Assembly: GCA_036733985.1 (NCBI GenBank) | Contig: DAIMZM010000086.1 | Span: 1 to 10,625, forward strand | Length of the DNA stretch: 10,625 bases | Source of the DNA: DAIMZM01 sp036733985 | Lineage (GTDB): Bacteria > Bacillota > Dehalobacteriia > UBA4068 | Direction: 5' to 3' | In this document: in pieces, positions 1 to 7,423 of the stretch | Position numbering within the stretch: the stretch's first letter is position 1 | Layout of the letters: every line of letters starts with the position of its first letter | Translations under genes and position numbers: made by a program | Notes under the pieces: model-generated | Told to the model about the DNA's origin: nothing | Databases searched by the model: none | Seen by the model: only the letters and a program-made list of their open reading frames with translations

Positions 1-98
1 CTTTGATAACCATAGGCAAAGCTGACGAACAGTTTGGCGATCCAGCGGACGGCATAGTAGATAAAGGCGTCGCTCTTAGCAAAAGAATGCTTGCTCAT
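1..98 (-). CDS. N-terminal fragment of an unidentified protein, cut by the window edge
   Basis: Reading leftward from an ATG at 98, 32 codons stay open to the window edge. The start is supported by a GGAG five bases upstream and by its place 28 bases after the pepF stop codon, with no terminator between. The peptide begins MSKHSFAKSDAF and continues with an amphipathic to hydrophobic stretch rich in aromatic residues (around residues 12-31), so the protein may be membrane-associated. Too little is present to name a family. A short aromatic, hydrophobic N-terminus is seen in acyltransferases of the PlsC type, but that is only a guess. It is probably the last visible member of the leftward peptidase cluster. 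Confidence 0.5.
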   Translation of the reverse strand, partial: MSKHSFAKSDAFIYYAVRWIAKLFVSFAYGYQ

Positions 99-126
99 AA
101 ACACTCCGAAACAGGGAAATTCCAGC

Positions 127-1929
127 TCAGTCCAGGCTGGCCACCATCTGGCCGAACAGCTTCAAAGCCTGGGCCACCGGCTGGGGGGAACGCATATCCA
201 CCCCGGCTGCCGCCAGCAGGTCGATGGGGTCCTTGGTGCTGCCGCCGGAGAGGAAATCCAGGTAACGGGTCCGGGCCGCCCCGGCCTTTTCCCCATCCGT
301 ATCCAGCAGCCCTAAGGCCAGGGTGGAGGCGGCGCAGAAGCCGGTGGCGTATTTATACACATAATAGGCCCGGTAGAAATGGGGGATGCGCGCCCATTCC
401 CAGGCGATCTTATCATCCAGCACCACGCTTTCGCCGAAATAGTCCTTATTCAGCTGATAATAGACCTCGCAGAAGCGCTCGGCGGTCAGGGCCCCCCCGG
501 CCTGGGCTTCCTCATGGATCTTCAGCTCAAACTCAGCGAACATGGTCTGGCGGAACACGGTGCCCCGGAACTCCTCCAGATAATGGTTGATCAGATAATG
601 CACTTCATCCTTGCTTTCCGCGCATTGCAGCAGATAATCAATGAGCAGGTTCTCATTGACCGTGCTGGCCACCTCCGCCACGAAAATGCTGTAATCGCTG
701 TAGACATAAGGCTGATGGCGGCGGGAATACAGGGAGTGCATGGAATGGCCGGCTTCATGGGCCAGGGTAAAGAGGCCGTTGATATCGTCCTCATAATTAA
801 GCAGGATATAGGGCTCGCTGTCATAAACGCCGCTGGAATAAGCGCCGGAGCTTTTGCCCTGGTTCTCATACACGTCGCACCAGCCGTTGTTGATGCCCTG
901 GCCCAGCTCCCGCACATAATCCGGACCCAGGGGCGTCAGCCCGGCCAGCACGATCCTTTTGGCCTGCTCCCAGTTGAAGCTCTGCTTCAGCTCCGGGAAC
1001 AGGGGCACGTAGATATCGTACATATGCAGCTCGGAAAGGCCCAGGAGCTGGCGGCGCTTTTCCATATAGCGGGCCATATCCGGCTGGGCAGCCCGCACCG
1101 TAGCGATGAGCTGGCTATAGACCGCTTCCGGGATATTGTCCCCGAACAAAGAAGCGGCCAGGGCATGGTCATGCCGCCGGGAGCGGGCATAGAAATTATC
1201 CTTCCGCACGGAAGCGGAAAGCAAGGCCGCCACGGTATTGCCATAGGCGGCGTAAGTGTCGTACATGGCCTCGAAAGCATCCTTGCGCAAACGGCGGTCC
1301 GGGCTTTTGATGAAGCGCAGATAGTTGCCATGGGTCAGCTGCTCCTGATTGCCTTGCTCATCGGTGAGCACAGGGAAACGCAGATCCGCGTCAGCCAGCA
1401 TGGAATAGATATCGTCGAAAGCCCCGGCCATTTCTCCAGCCTCCGCCAGCAGCTTTTCTTCCGCCGGGGGCAGCAGATGGGCCCGGGTGCGGAGGATATC
1501 CTGGATCAGCCGTTGGTAAAGGGCCAGCTCCGGCCGGCTGAGATAAGCCGCCACCAAGTCTTCCGGCAGGGCCAGCACTTCCGGGGCAAAGAAAGACAGC
1601 CGGGAGGTGGCGGCCACAGCCACGCTTTCCACCTGGCCTTTCAGACTTTGGAACAGGGGATCCCCATTATCCTCATCCCGGCGCATGGCCGCGTAAACGT
1701 AGACTTTTTCCAGCAGCCTGCCCAGCTGCTCCTGCCACTTCAGGCAGGCCAGAAAAACATCAGGGCTATCGCCCAGATGGCCCTGATATTGGACGGACTG
1801 TTCGATCAGCCCGGGTAAAAGCGCTAAATCCTTTTTCCAAGCGCCCACATCCGCATAGAGCTTCTCCAACGCCCATTTATATTGGGCCGGGATTTCCGAG
1901 CGGGCGGGAAGGCGTTTATTCTGCTTCAT
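127..1929 (-). CDS. pepF: Oligoendopeptidase F (M3B family zinc metallopeptidase)
   Basis: A 600-residue cytoplasmic zinc endopeptidase expected to cut short oligopeptides, matching the usual PepF length of about 600. Visible signatures are HEAGH at residues 391-395 (zinc ligands H391 and H395, catalytic E392), the third zinc ligand E419 in the FVAEVAST segment, the SGAYSSGVYD substrate-site segment upstream, and the Tyr/His-rich PHFYRAYYVYKYATG stretch near the C-terminus typical of M3 enzymes. The ATG at 1929 was chosen because homology-like sequence (MKQNKRLPARSEI) begins there. The open frame continues to 2154, but the extra residues are the shadow of the neighbouring gene. The start overlaps the end of the upstream zinc-ribbon gene by 14 bases and has only a weak GGTGG ribosome site 11 bases upstream, so translational coupling is likely. 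No key residue is missing. Confidence 0.96.
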   Translation of the reverse strand: MKQNKRLPARSEIPAQYKWALEKLYADVGAWKKDLALLPGLIEQSVQYQGHLGDSPDVFLACLKWQEQLGRLLEKVYVYAAMRRDEDNGDPLFQSLKGQVESVAVAATSRLSFFAPEVLALPEDLVAAYLSRPELALYQRLIQDILRTRAHLLPPAEEKLLAEAGEMAGAFDDIYSMLADADLRFPVLTDEQGNQEQLTHGNYLRFIKSPDRRLRKDAFEAMYDTYAAYGNTVAALLSASVRKDNFYARSRRHDHALAASLFGDNIPEAVYSQLIATVRAAQPDMARYMEKRRQLLGLSELHMYDIYVPLFPELKQSFNWEQAKRIVLAGLTPLGPDYVRELGQGINNGWCDVYENQGKSSGAYSSGVYDSEPYILLNYEDDINGLFTLAHEAGHSMHSLYSRRHQPYVYSDYSIFVAEVASTVNENLLIDYLLQCAESKDEVHYLINHYLEEFRGTVFRQTMFAEFELKIHEEAQAGGALTAERFCEVYYQLNKDYFGESVVLDDKIAWEWARIPHFYRAYYVYKYATGFCAASTLALGLLDTDGEKAGAARTRYLDFLSGGSTKDPIDLLAAAGVDMRSPQPVAQALKLFGQMVASLD

Positions 1930-3091
1930 GATTGCCGATACCACCATCCTCTTCGCGGCTGATCCTTTTTTCCAGCTGCCGCACATTGCGTAAAATTTCT
2001 TCCAGGGTATAGACCGGGGGCAATCCCGTTTCGGCATTCTGCTCTCCGGCATCGCCTTCGCTGCCGTCTTCGGCGCTGTCCGGAGCCGCCAGCGCCGGGG
2101 CTGCCGCCTCTTGGGGCATGGCCTTGGCGGCGACATAAGCGCTGCGGTCGGCAAAGGGATCCAGGGCCAAAGGCATGGGCTGCTCCGGGGCAGGTTCCGC
2201 CGCCGGGACAGGCTCCGCCGTTTCCGGCCCGGCAGCAGGCCCAGGCTCAGGCGGGGCAGGGGGCCGGACTTCTATATCCTGCGCGGGCATGCCGCAAATA
2301 ATACAGAATTTGCAGCCCCGCTCCAACTCAGCCCCGCAGTAGGTGCAAAGCAGGCTTTCTTCTACCGATTGTCTCAGAGGCTGGCTCTGGGGCCGGCCCT
2401 CGTCCCGGGCCGCCGTTTCTTCCTCAGCCGCCGGGGCGGACTCGGTTTCCGAGGCCGGATGATAAAGCATATAGCAGGGTTCGGTAAACTCGGCTTCCAC
2501 CTCCTGGGGCAAGGGCTCCTCTTCCCGGCCTGGAGCCGGGGCAGCTGCCTCAGCCTCCGCCGGCATTTCTTGCCCGGCTGGATTAGGGGGGCCTTCCAGC
2601 TTGCTGATGGCTGCGGCCATGGCGGATTCCAGGTCGTCATACTTTTCACCGGCCTGGTCGGCCAGGCGCACCGTCACCTTAGCCGCTTCGGCAGCGGCTG
2701 CGGCGGCCGCGGCCGCCTTGGCTTCCCGCTTGGCCCGATGCCGTTCCAGCAGGCCGGGCTTTTTCTCAGCCACTGCCGCTTCCTCAGGGAAATCGGCAAA
2801 ATCCCCGGTATCGTCCATGACTTCCGCTTCCGCCGGGGCTGCCGCCGCCTCCGCTTCTTCCGGATAAGGCTGGGCAGCCCTGGCAAAGCCGGCGATCTCC
2901 GCCCGCTCTTCATCGCTGCGGGCCTTATAGTAGAGGTTGATCAAAGCCGGATCGCCGGAGCGCTCCACCAGCAGGGCTTCGGCACGGCGGGGATTGGCCG
3001 CCGCCTCCTTCTCGCCGGTACGGATAAACACCGCCACCAGCACCGCCACCACGGCGACGCCGATGGCCCCGTAAATGATTACATGCAGCAT
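1916..3091 (-). CDS. Membrane-anchored zinc-ribbon protein with low-complexity acidic linkers, function unknown
   Basis: A 391-residue protein I cannot assign to a named family. Residues 4-23 form one hydrophobic segment followed by Arg/Lys, which predicts an N-terminal anchor with the rest in the cytoplasm. Most of the body is Ala/Glu/Pro-rich and probably disordered, with a basic patch and a nine-residue alanine run near 114-135. The one clear fold is a zinc ribbon: C249-x2-C252, ten residues, C263-x2-C266, in the style of the short CxxCG zinc-ribbon domains common in Bacillota. A second ordered-looking piece lies at the C-terminus (YTLEEILRNVRQLEKR, 361-376), likely a helix. The ATG at 3091 is chosen because AGGAGG lies seven bases upstream; the in-frame TTG at 3109 sits upstream of that site. 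It lies 45 bases after the dipeptidase gene and overlaps pepF. A link to peptidase function or membrane localisation is inference from position only. Confidence 0.85.
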   Translation of the reverse strand: MLHVIIYGAIGVAVVAVLVAVFIRTGEKEAAANPRRAEALLVERSGDPALINLYYKARSDEERAEIAGFARAAQPYPEEAEAAAAPAEAEVMDDTGDFADFPEEAAVAEKKPGLLERHRAKREAKAAAAAAAAAEAAKVTVRLADQAGEKYDDLESAMAAAISKLEGPPNPAGQEMPAEAEAAAPAPGREEEPLPQEVEAEFTEPCYMLYHPASETESAPAAEEETAARDEGRPQSQPLRQSVEESLLCTYCGAELERGCKFCIICGMPAQDIEVRPPAPPEPGPAAGPETAEPVPAAEPAPEQPMPLALDPFADRSAYVAAKAMPQEAAAPALAAPDSAEDGSEGDAGEQNAETGLPPVYTLEEILRNVRQLEKRISREEDGGIGNHEAE

Positions 3092-3097
3092 AACAAG

Positions 3098-3103
3098 CCT
3101 CCT
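3098..3103 (-). promoter_or_regulatory. Ribosome binding site deciding the zinc-ribbon protein start
   Basis: A perfect AGGAGG on the minus strand, seven bases before the ATG at 3091. It falls inside the longer open frame that begins with TTG at 3109, so the shorter start is the real one. Confidence 0.85.
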
Positions 3104-3136
3104 GATCAATACCGCCCCTGCAGGCGGCGGGGGGAT

Positions 3137-4534
3137 TTATTTGGCCAGGGCAAAGATGGCCCGGGCATAAATTTTAGCAATCTTTAATAAATGCGCCTGG
3201 GAAATGGCTTCATTAGCCTGATGCACAAAACAGGGTTCGCCCTTGGCCTCCGGGCCGAAGGCCAGAAAATTCTTCATCTTCTTGGCATAAGTGCCGCCGC
3301 CGATCACCAGGGCCGGATCCATGTCCCCGGTGAAATCCCGGTATACCTTAAGCAATTCCTCAGCCACCGGATGGCCTTCCCCGGCGAACATGGGATCCTG
3401 GCCGCTGAAAGCAGCCAGCTCCAGGCCGTGCTCAGCGCCGATACGGGTCAAGACCTGCCGGTAATAGCCGCAGTCATGATCAAAGAGGAAACGGCTATCC
3501 ACGGTCAGGCTGCCGGAAGTCCGGTCCAGGGCCAGCACCGTGGGGACGCAGGTCAGCACGCCTCGGCTATCCCGGGCGGCAATGCCCAGGGTCTGCCCAT
3601 AGCAGCTATCGGCAAAGAGCTGGGCCAGGGTATTCAGGTATTGTTTCGCGCCGGCCGGGGCAAAATCCGCCCCCGCCAGGGCCAGGGCCAGTTTGCTCAA
3701 GGCATTGTCCCCTGTTTCCGGCGTGGAGGCATGGGCGGGCGCGCCGCTGGCCAGGACAATGGTTTGGCCCTGTCCATAGCTGACGCTGATCCCCGCCGTC
3801 TCCGGCAGGCGCAGTTCCCCGGCGAAAACGGCCCGGGCCTGGGAAGGCACCACATTGGACACGGTGCCGCCGGCCGCTTCCAGCAGGCAGGGCAAGCCCG
3901 CCGGCTGTTCCGCCGGCCACTGGGACTTGTATTGGAAATGGAGGATGCCCTTTTCCCCCACGATCAGGGGGAAGCTGCCGTCCGGTGAAAAACCGCAGTC
4001 CGGCTGGGGAAACAGGGCGAGGTAATGGTCCATGCAGGCCATGCCGCTTTCCTCATCGCAGCCCAGCAGGAGGCGGACGCTTTTTTGCAAAGGCGCGCAG
4101 CAATCCCTTAAAGCGGCCAGGGCATAAAGGGCGGCGATGGCCGGGCCTTTGTCGTCCAGCGTACCCCGGCCGTAAATATAGCCGTCAACGATTTCCGCGC
4201 CGTAGGGCGGGTAGGCCCATTCTTCCGCCAGGGCAGGCACCACATCCAGATGGCAGAGTACGCCTACCTGGCCCTCCTCCGGCCCATGCAGATTAATCAC
4301 GCCCACATGCCCATCCACATCCATGGTATCGAAGCCCAGGCTTTCCGCCGCCGCCAGGGAATAGGCCAAAGCGTCGGCGATAGGCCTGCCGAAAGGCGCG
4401 CCTTCCGCCGGGGCTTCCTTCACCGAAGGAATGGTCAGCAGCCCCAGCAAATCCCTTTCCATCTGCGGATAATAGCCTTCCAGAACCTGATCCAGCTTCC
4501 CGGTGTCCAGGGTTCCCCTGTTTTGATCCGGCAT
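3137..4534 (-). CDS. pepV: M20 family metallodipeptidase, PepV/Sapep type
   Basis: A 465-residue cytoplasmic metal-dependent dipeptidase, close in length to PepV (about 470). Metal and catalytic residues are all in place: HLDVVP (H95, D97), GRGTLDDKGP (D127/D128 bridging position), DEESG (E161/E162, catalytic base and ligand), SPDGSFP (D185) and FVHQANE near the C-terminus (H438). The D185 and H438 segments follow the PepV pattern rather than that of ArgE or DapE. The ATG at 4534 has a GGGAGGAG ribosome site about eight bases upstream. It is the first gene of the leftward cluster; the zinc-ribbon gene follows after 45 bases and then pepF, so the two peptidases probably act in sequence on imported peptides. 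I found no convincing promoter in the 120 bases upstream. Which dipeptides it prefers cannot be read from the sequence. Confidence 0.92.
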   Translation of the reverse strand: MPDQNRGTLDTGKLDQVLEGYYPQMERDLLGLLTIPSVKEAPAEGAPFGRPIADALAYSLAAAESLGFDTMDVDGHVGVINLHGPEEGQVGVLCHLDVVPALAEEWAYPPYGAEIVDGYIYGRGTLDDKGPAIAALYALAALRDCCAPLQKSVRLLLGCDEESGMACMDHYLALFPQPDCGFSPDGSFPLIVGEKGILHFQYKSQWPAEQPAGLPCLLEAAGGTVSNVVPSQARAVFAGELRLPETAGISVSYGQGQTIVLASGAPAHASTPETGDNALSKLALALAGADFAPAGAKQYLNTLAQLFADSCYGQTLGIAARDSRGVLTCVPTVLALDRTSGSLTVDSRFLFDHDCGYYRQVLTRIGAEHGLELAAFSGQDPMFAGEGHPVAEELLKVYRDFTGDMDPALVIGGGTYAKKMKNFLAFGPEAKGEPCFVHQANEAISQAHLLKIAKIYARAIFALAK

Positions 4535-4655
4535 GGTCGATCTCCTCCCGTCCCTATATCAGGGCATTATGCAACCAACTTTTTTATTATTCTCCTTTAA
4601 CTGATTTCTTCCTCTTTTTAGGCCTTTCCCCAGGCCCAAAGGGGCAAAACCGGGC

Positions 4656-4684
4656 TTGACATAGAACACGCGTTCGGTTATACT
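4656..4684 (+). promoter_or_regulatory. Sigma-A promoter of the SOS operon
   Basis: A consensus -35 TTGACA at 4656-4661 is followed by a 17-base spacer and a -10 TATACT at 4679-4684 (5/6 match to TATAAT). Transcription would start near 4691, leaving a leader of about 26 bases before the ATG at 4717, which has AAGGAGG at 4703-4709. The spacer contains the LexA box listed separately, so repressor binding would block RNA polymerase directly. In the divergent direction, between here and the dipeptidase ATG at 4534, I see an A/T-rich stretch but no promoter I trust. Confidence 0.88.
4663..4676. promoter_or_regulatory. LexA (SOS) box, Gram-positive type
   Basis: The sequence AGAACACGCGTTCG matches the Bacillus LexA/DinR consensus CGAACRNRYGTTCG at 13 of 14 positions; only the first base differs. 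The GAAC-N4-GTTC core is perfect. It lies entirely between the -35 and -10 elements of the promoter for the small protein and dinB, the expected site for a repressor. That LexA binds here is inference from motif and placement. Confidence 0.88.
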
Positions 4685-4716
4685 ACAATATATCCCTGGC
4701 CCAAGGAGGCGGCGGC

Positions 4717-4986
4717 ATGACTACATTCAATATGCCGGTAGAGATGATCGCCCTGTACGGGGCGGAAGGCCGGATCCGGCCCTTGCGCTTCCGCTTTGAG
4801 GACGCGGCCCAACAGCTGCATACGGTGAAAATCAGCCAAGTGCTGCTGGAAAAGGAGATCCATTATCTGGGCCTGCCTTGCTATGTTTATACCTGCAGCG
4901 CCGTGCTGGCGGGCAAAGAGACCCTGTTTGAACTGCGCTACCTGGTCAAAGCCCATCGCTGGTTCCTCTTCCAGCTGCAAAATTAA
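4717..4986 (+). CDS. Small uncharacterised protein, first gene of the SOS/dinB operon
   Basis: An 89-residue soluble protein with no signal peptide or membrane segment. It starts MTTFNMPVEMIALYG, has a basic RIRPLRFRFED segment (residues 20-30), and ends with an aromatic stretch, AHRWFLFQLQN. Predicted character is mostly beta-strand, with a single small domain. From memory, clostridial genomes carry similar short proteins with an RPIRFRxED-like motif and a KWFLYKI-like end next to Y-family polymerases; I cannot confirm this by search. The ATG has AAGGAGG seven bases upstream. It is the promoter-proximal gene under the LexA box, with dinB starting 71 bases after its stop. The position resembles that of YolD-like proteins upstream of UvrX/YqjW-type polymerases in bacilli, although the sequence does not look like YolD. 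A polymerase-accessory or SOS-modulating role is inferred from context. Confidence 0.88.
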   Translation: MTTFNMPVEMIALYGAEGRIRPLRFRFEDAAQQLHTVKISQVLLEKEIHYLGLPCYVYTCSAVLAGKETLFELRYLVKAHRWFLFQLQN

Positions 4987-5040
4987 GCCTGACCGGGCAG
5001 CCGTTCTATTATAGGTGATTCTATTAAAAGCTATTCTATT

Positions 5041-5046
5041 TGGAGG
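5041..5046 (+). promoter_or_regulatory. Ribosome binding site of dinB
   Basis: TGGAGG lies 11 bases before the ATG at 5058, a slightly long spacing. The alternative in-frame TTG at 5040 would place this site inside the coding region, so the ATG is preferred. Confidence 0.7.
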
Positions 5047-5057
5047 CGATCCTCAGC

Positions 5058-6308
5058 ATGGAAAGCGTGATCTGCCATGTCGACGTGAACAGCGCCTTTC
5101 TCTCCTGGACGGCCTGCTACCGCCTGAAAATGCTGGGCGAGGCTGTGGATTTGCGGCAGATCCCCGCCGCCATCGGCGGCAGCAGCCAGACCCGCCACGG
5201 CATCATCCTGGCCAAAAGCGGGCCGGCGAAAAAATTCGGCGTCAAAACCGGGGAGTCCCTGTACCTGGCCAGGCAAAAATGCCCCCAGCTGGTGGTGGCG
5301 CCGCCGGATTACAGCCTCTACGCCACAGCCTCCCGGGCTTTCATCAGCCTGCTCAGGGAGATGGCGCCCCTGGTGGAGCAATACTCCATTGACGAAGCCT
5401 GGATCGATATCAGCGGCACCGGACGGCTTTACGGCCCGCCCCTGGCAGCGGCGGAAAAGATCAAAAACCGCATCCGGGATGAACTGGGCTTTACCGTGAA
5501 TATCGGCGTATCCAGCAATAAGCTCCTGGCCAAGATGGCTTCGGATTTCCAGAAGCCGGATCAAATCCATACCCTGTTCCCGGCGGAGGTCCCGGATAAG
5601 CTCTGGCCCCTGCCGGTAGGGGAGCTGTTCATGGTGGGCCCGGCCACGGAGAAAAAGCTCAAGGCCATGGGCATCTTCACCGTCGGCCAGCTGGCCCAGG
5701 CGGATCCGGAACGGCTTAAGCAGCGCCTGCATAAATTCGGGGAAATGATCTGGCATTTTGCCAATGGCCGCTGGGCAGAGGGCCTCCGGGAAGAACCGGC
5801 CCTGAACAAGGGCTATGGCAATTCCCTCACCACCGAAGCGGATGTGACCGAACAGGGCCAGGCCTATCAGGTGCTGCTGGCCCTCTCTGAAAGCGTGGGC
5901 AGGCGCATCCGCCAGGATCGGCAGGCCGGTAGCTGCGTCAGCGTGACCATCCGCACCGCCGGTTTTATCAACTTCAGCCGCCAGCAGCAGCTGGCCGAGC
6001 CTACCGACGCCACCCTGGAGATCTACCGGGCCGCCTGCCGGCTCTTTGACCGACTCTGGGACGGCCGCACCCCCTTAAGGCTGCTGGGGGTCTATCTCTC
6101 CCATACCGGCCCGGCCCAGGGCCGGCAGGCCTGCCTGTTCGGCAATGACCGTTATGATAAGCTGATCCGGGCCGACCGGGCCGTGGACCGGATCCGGGCC
6201 AGCTTCGGCCAGCAGGCCATCACCCGGGCCAGCCTGCTTCAGACCGCTCAGGCTCCCTTGGAGCAGGCGCGCCACCATGGCCTGACCAAGCCCCTAACCG
6301 AGGGCTAA
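5058..6308 (+). CDS. dinB: Y-family translesion DNA polymerase (DNA polymerase IV type)
   Basis: A 416-residue low-fidelity polymerase that would copy past damaged template bases. Catalytic metal ligands are D9 (CHVDVNSAF) and D112/E113 (YSIDEAWIDISG); F14 occupies the steric-gate position that limits ribonucleotide entry. The fingers segment AIGGSSQTRHGIILAKS and the palm segment NIGVSSNKLLAKMASDFQKPD are intact, followed by a helix-hairpin-helix (MVGPATEKKLKAMGIFTVGQLAQ, about 192-214) and the little-finger domain. QACLF at 357-361 fits the QxxLF beta-clamp-binding pattern. The DVNSAFLSW form, in place of the DMDCFFAAVE of E. coli DinB, is what I associate with clostridial members. It is second in a LexA-box operon behind the 89-residue gene, and a terminator follows directly. 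UmuC or UvrX naming is possible, but the length and clamp motif favour DinB. Confidence 0.95.
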   Translation: MESVICHVDVNSAFLSWTACYRLKMLGEAVDLRQIPAAIGGSSQTRHGIILAKSGPAKKFGVKTGESLYLARQKCPQLVVAPPDYSLYATASRAFISLLREMAPLVEQYSIDEAWIDISGTGRLYGPPLAAAEKIKNRIRDELGFTVNIGVSSNKLLAKMASDFQKPDQIHTLFPAEVPDKLWPLPVGELFMVGPATEKKLKAMGIFTVGQLAQADPERLKQRLHKFGEMIWHFANGRWAEGLREEPALNKGYGNSLTTEADVTEQGQAYQVLLALSESVGRRIRQDRQAGSCVSVTIRTAGFINFSRQQQLAEPTDATLEIYRAACRLFDRLWDGRTPLRLLGVYLSHTGPAQGRQACLFGNDRYDKLIRADRAVDRIRASFGQQAITRASLLQTAQAPLEQARHHGLTKPLTEG

Positions 6309-6309
6309 G

Positions 6310-6353
6310 CCAACAGAAAAAGGGAGGGGCGTCCCTCCCTTTGTTGGTTTATT
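6310..6353. terminator. Hairpin terminator between convergent genes
   Basis: AAAGGGAGGG (6319-6328) pairs with CCCTCCCTTT (6333-6342) around a GCGT loop, and CCAACA/TGTTGG (6310-6315, 6342-6347) extends the stem across a short bulge. On the plus strand TTTATT follows, ending the dinB operon two bases after its stop. On the minus strand the inner stem ends in five T residues, so it can also terminate the converging GGDEF/HD-GYP gene, whose stop lies 26 bases away. Confidence 0.85.
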
Positions 6354-6373
6354 AATCAGGATCAAGCCCTGGG

Positions 6374-7423
6374 CTAGAGGGTGAGCAGCTCCCGCACCAC
6401 CGCTCCGGGCCAATAAAGATCCGCTGCCGCGGTCAGCTCCGCTTTGGCCGCGTAGAGCTTCCGGGCCGGGCGATAAGGCCGGGGCAGCAGCATGGCGGCA
6501 AAAGCGCCGCAGGCCCCCAGCACCGAGGCGGACAGGGGAATATCGATGGCGGTGAGGCCCTCGGGATAGCCGCTGCCATCCCCCCGCTCATGATGATAAA
6601 GCACCGTATCGATGATGCCTTGGGACAGGTTCAGGGAGCGGCACAGTTCCGCGGCAAAGCGGGGATGCCGGCAGATGCGCTTATATTCCCCCAGGGTCAG
6701 GTTGCCCGGCTTGTTCAGGGCGCTGCCGGCGGCCTCGGCCATGGCGATATCGGCAAAAGCCGCGGCAATGGACAATTCCGTCAGGGCGTCCGGGGAAAAG
6801 CCCAGCCGCCGCCCCACCTCCAAAGCATAGCCGGACGTCATCTGGCCATGGCGTTTCAGATAGGGATCGCCATGGGTCAGATACAGCTCAGCCAATTGTA
6901 TGTAAGCTTCCGCAGCCAGGCTGTCGCCTTTGTTTTCACCGGACTGCAGCAGCAACCTGGCGAACATGCCCCCTTCCGAGCGGGAAAGCTGCTCCTCCGC
7001 GGCCTGGGGCAGCCGGTTGGCGTCCAGGGGCGGCAGGGTGGCTGCGCCGCAGTGGAAATCCAGAGCCAGGCCCAGATAGGAAAGAAGGGACGGCAGGGGG
7101 GTTTGGCGGGCGGTTTCCCGAAGCTGGTCGCCGATATCCTCGGCGCACCAGACCGGGCAATTGGGCAGCAGCATGGCGAAACAGGCATTGTTCCAGCGAG
7201 CCAGGAAGGCTTCCTCCGGCGCCTCCGCTGCCAGCAGTTCGCCAGCCACCTGTACCAGCCGGTCCGTGGCCAGCGGCGTCAGCTGCCGCTGCCACAGGGC
7301 AAAATCTTTTACGGAAAGGAGCAGCAATGCCAGGGGTTTGGCCGCATTGGCCTGCCCGGCCCGGGTCAATAATTCGATATGAAGTTGATGTCGGCTTTTT
7401 AAACCTGTCAGAAGATCGCTCAT
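6374..7423 (-). CDS. Degenerate GGDEF / HD-GYP tandem protein, probably non-catalytic
   Basis: About 349 residues, soluble. Residues 1-130 follow a GGDEF domain (start SDLLTGLKSRHQL, core ARWNNACFAMLLP), but the GGDEF signature reads NNACF at 78-82, so cyclase activity is not expected. Residues 185-349 follow an HD-GYP domain. The GYP motif (285-287), the HH pair (277-278) and the HP histidine (253) remain, but the HD of HDIGK is replaced by AD (224-225) and the later DAYDAM-type aspartates are gone (GACGAFAAM), so metal binding and phosphodiesterase activity are doubtful. It more likely binds a nucleotide or protein partner. The ATG at 7423 fits the domain start but lacks a clear ribosome site. 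An in-frame TTG at 7507 (28 more residues) and an out-of-frame ATG at 7463 with GGGAG upstream are alternatives. It converges on dinB and diverges from the ECF sigma gene. Confidence 0.82.
   Translation of the reverse strand: MSDLLTGLKSRHQLHIELLTRAGQANAAKPLALLLLSVKDFALWQRQLTPLATDRLVQVAGELLAAEAPEEAFLARWNNACFAMLLPNCPVWCAEDIGDQLRETARQTPLPSLLSYLGLALDFHCGAATLPPLDANRLPQAAEEQLSRSEGGMFARLLLQSGENKGDSLAAEAYIQLAELYLTHGDPYLKRHGQMTSGYALEVGRRLGFSPDALTELSIAAAFADIAMAEAAGSALNKPGNLTLGEYKRICRHPRFAAELCRSLNLSQGIIDTVLYHHERGDGSGYPEGLTAIDIPLSASVLGACGAFAAMLLPRPYRPARKLYAAKAELTAAADLYWPGAVVRELLTL

Noticed and set aside
379..1818. A 479-codon open frame on the plus strand
   Set aside because: It lies wholly antisense to pepF, whose zinc motif and family signatures are on the minus strand. 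The long frame is a by-product of GC-rich codon bias.
1930..2154. A 75-residue N-terminal extension of PepF
   Set aside because: The extension overlaps the zinc-ribbon gene in another frame, reads as Pro/Arg-rich shadow sequence, and PepF already has full length from the ATG at 1929.
3112..3127. CCGCC/GGCGG hairpin between the dipeptidase and zinc-ribbon genes
   Set aside because: Only a five-base stem and no T-run on either strand, so it is not a terminator; at most a weak RNA processing or stability element.
2111..3187. A 358-codon plus-strand frame opposite the zinc-ribbon gene
   Set aside because: Its Arg/Gly/His-rich composition with no recognisable domain is typical of antisense frames. 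The minus-strand gene has an AGGAGG site, a membrane segment and a zinc ribbon.
5031..5756. A 241-codon minus-strand frame opposite dinB
   Set aside because: Antisense to a polymerase gene with intact catalytic motifs, with no supporting ribosome site or domain.
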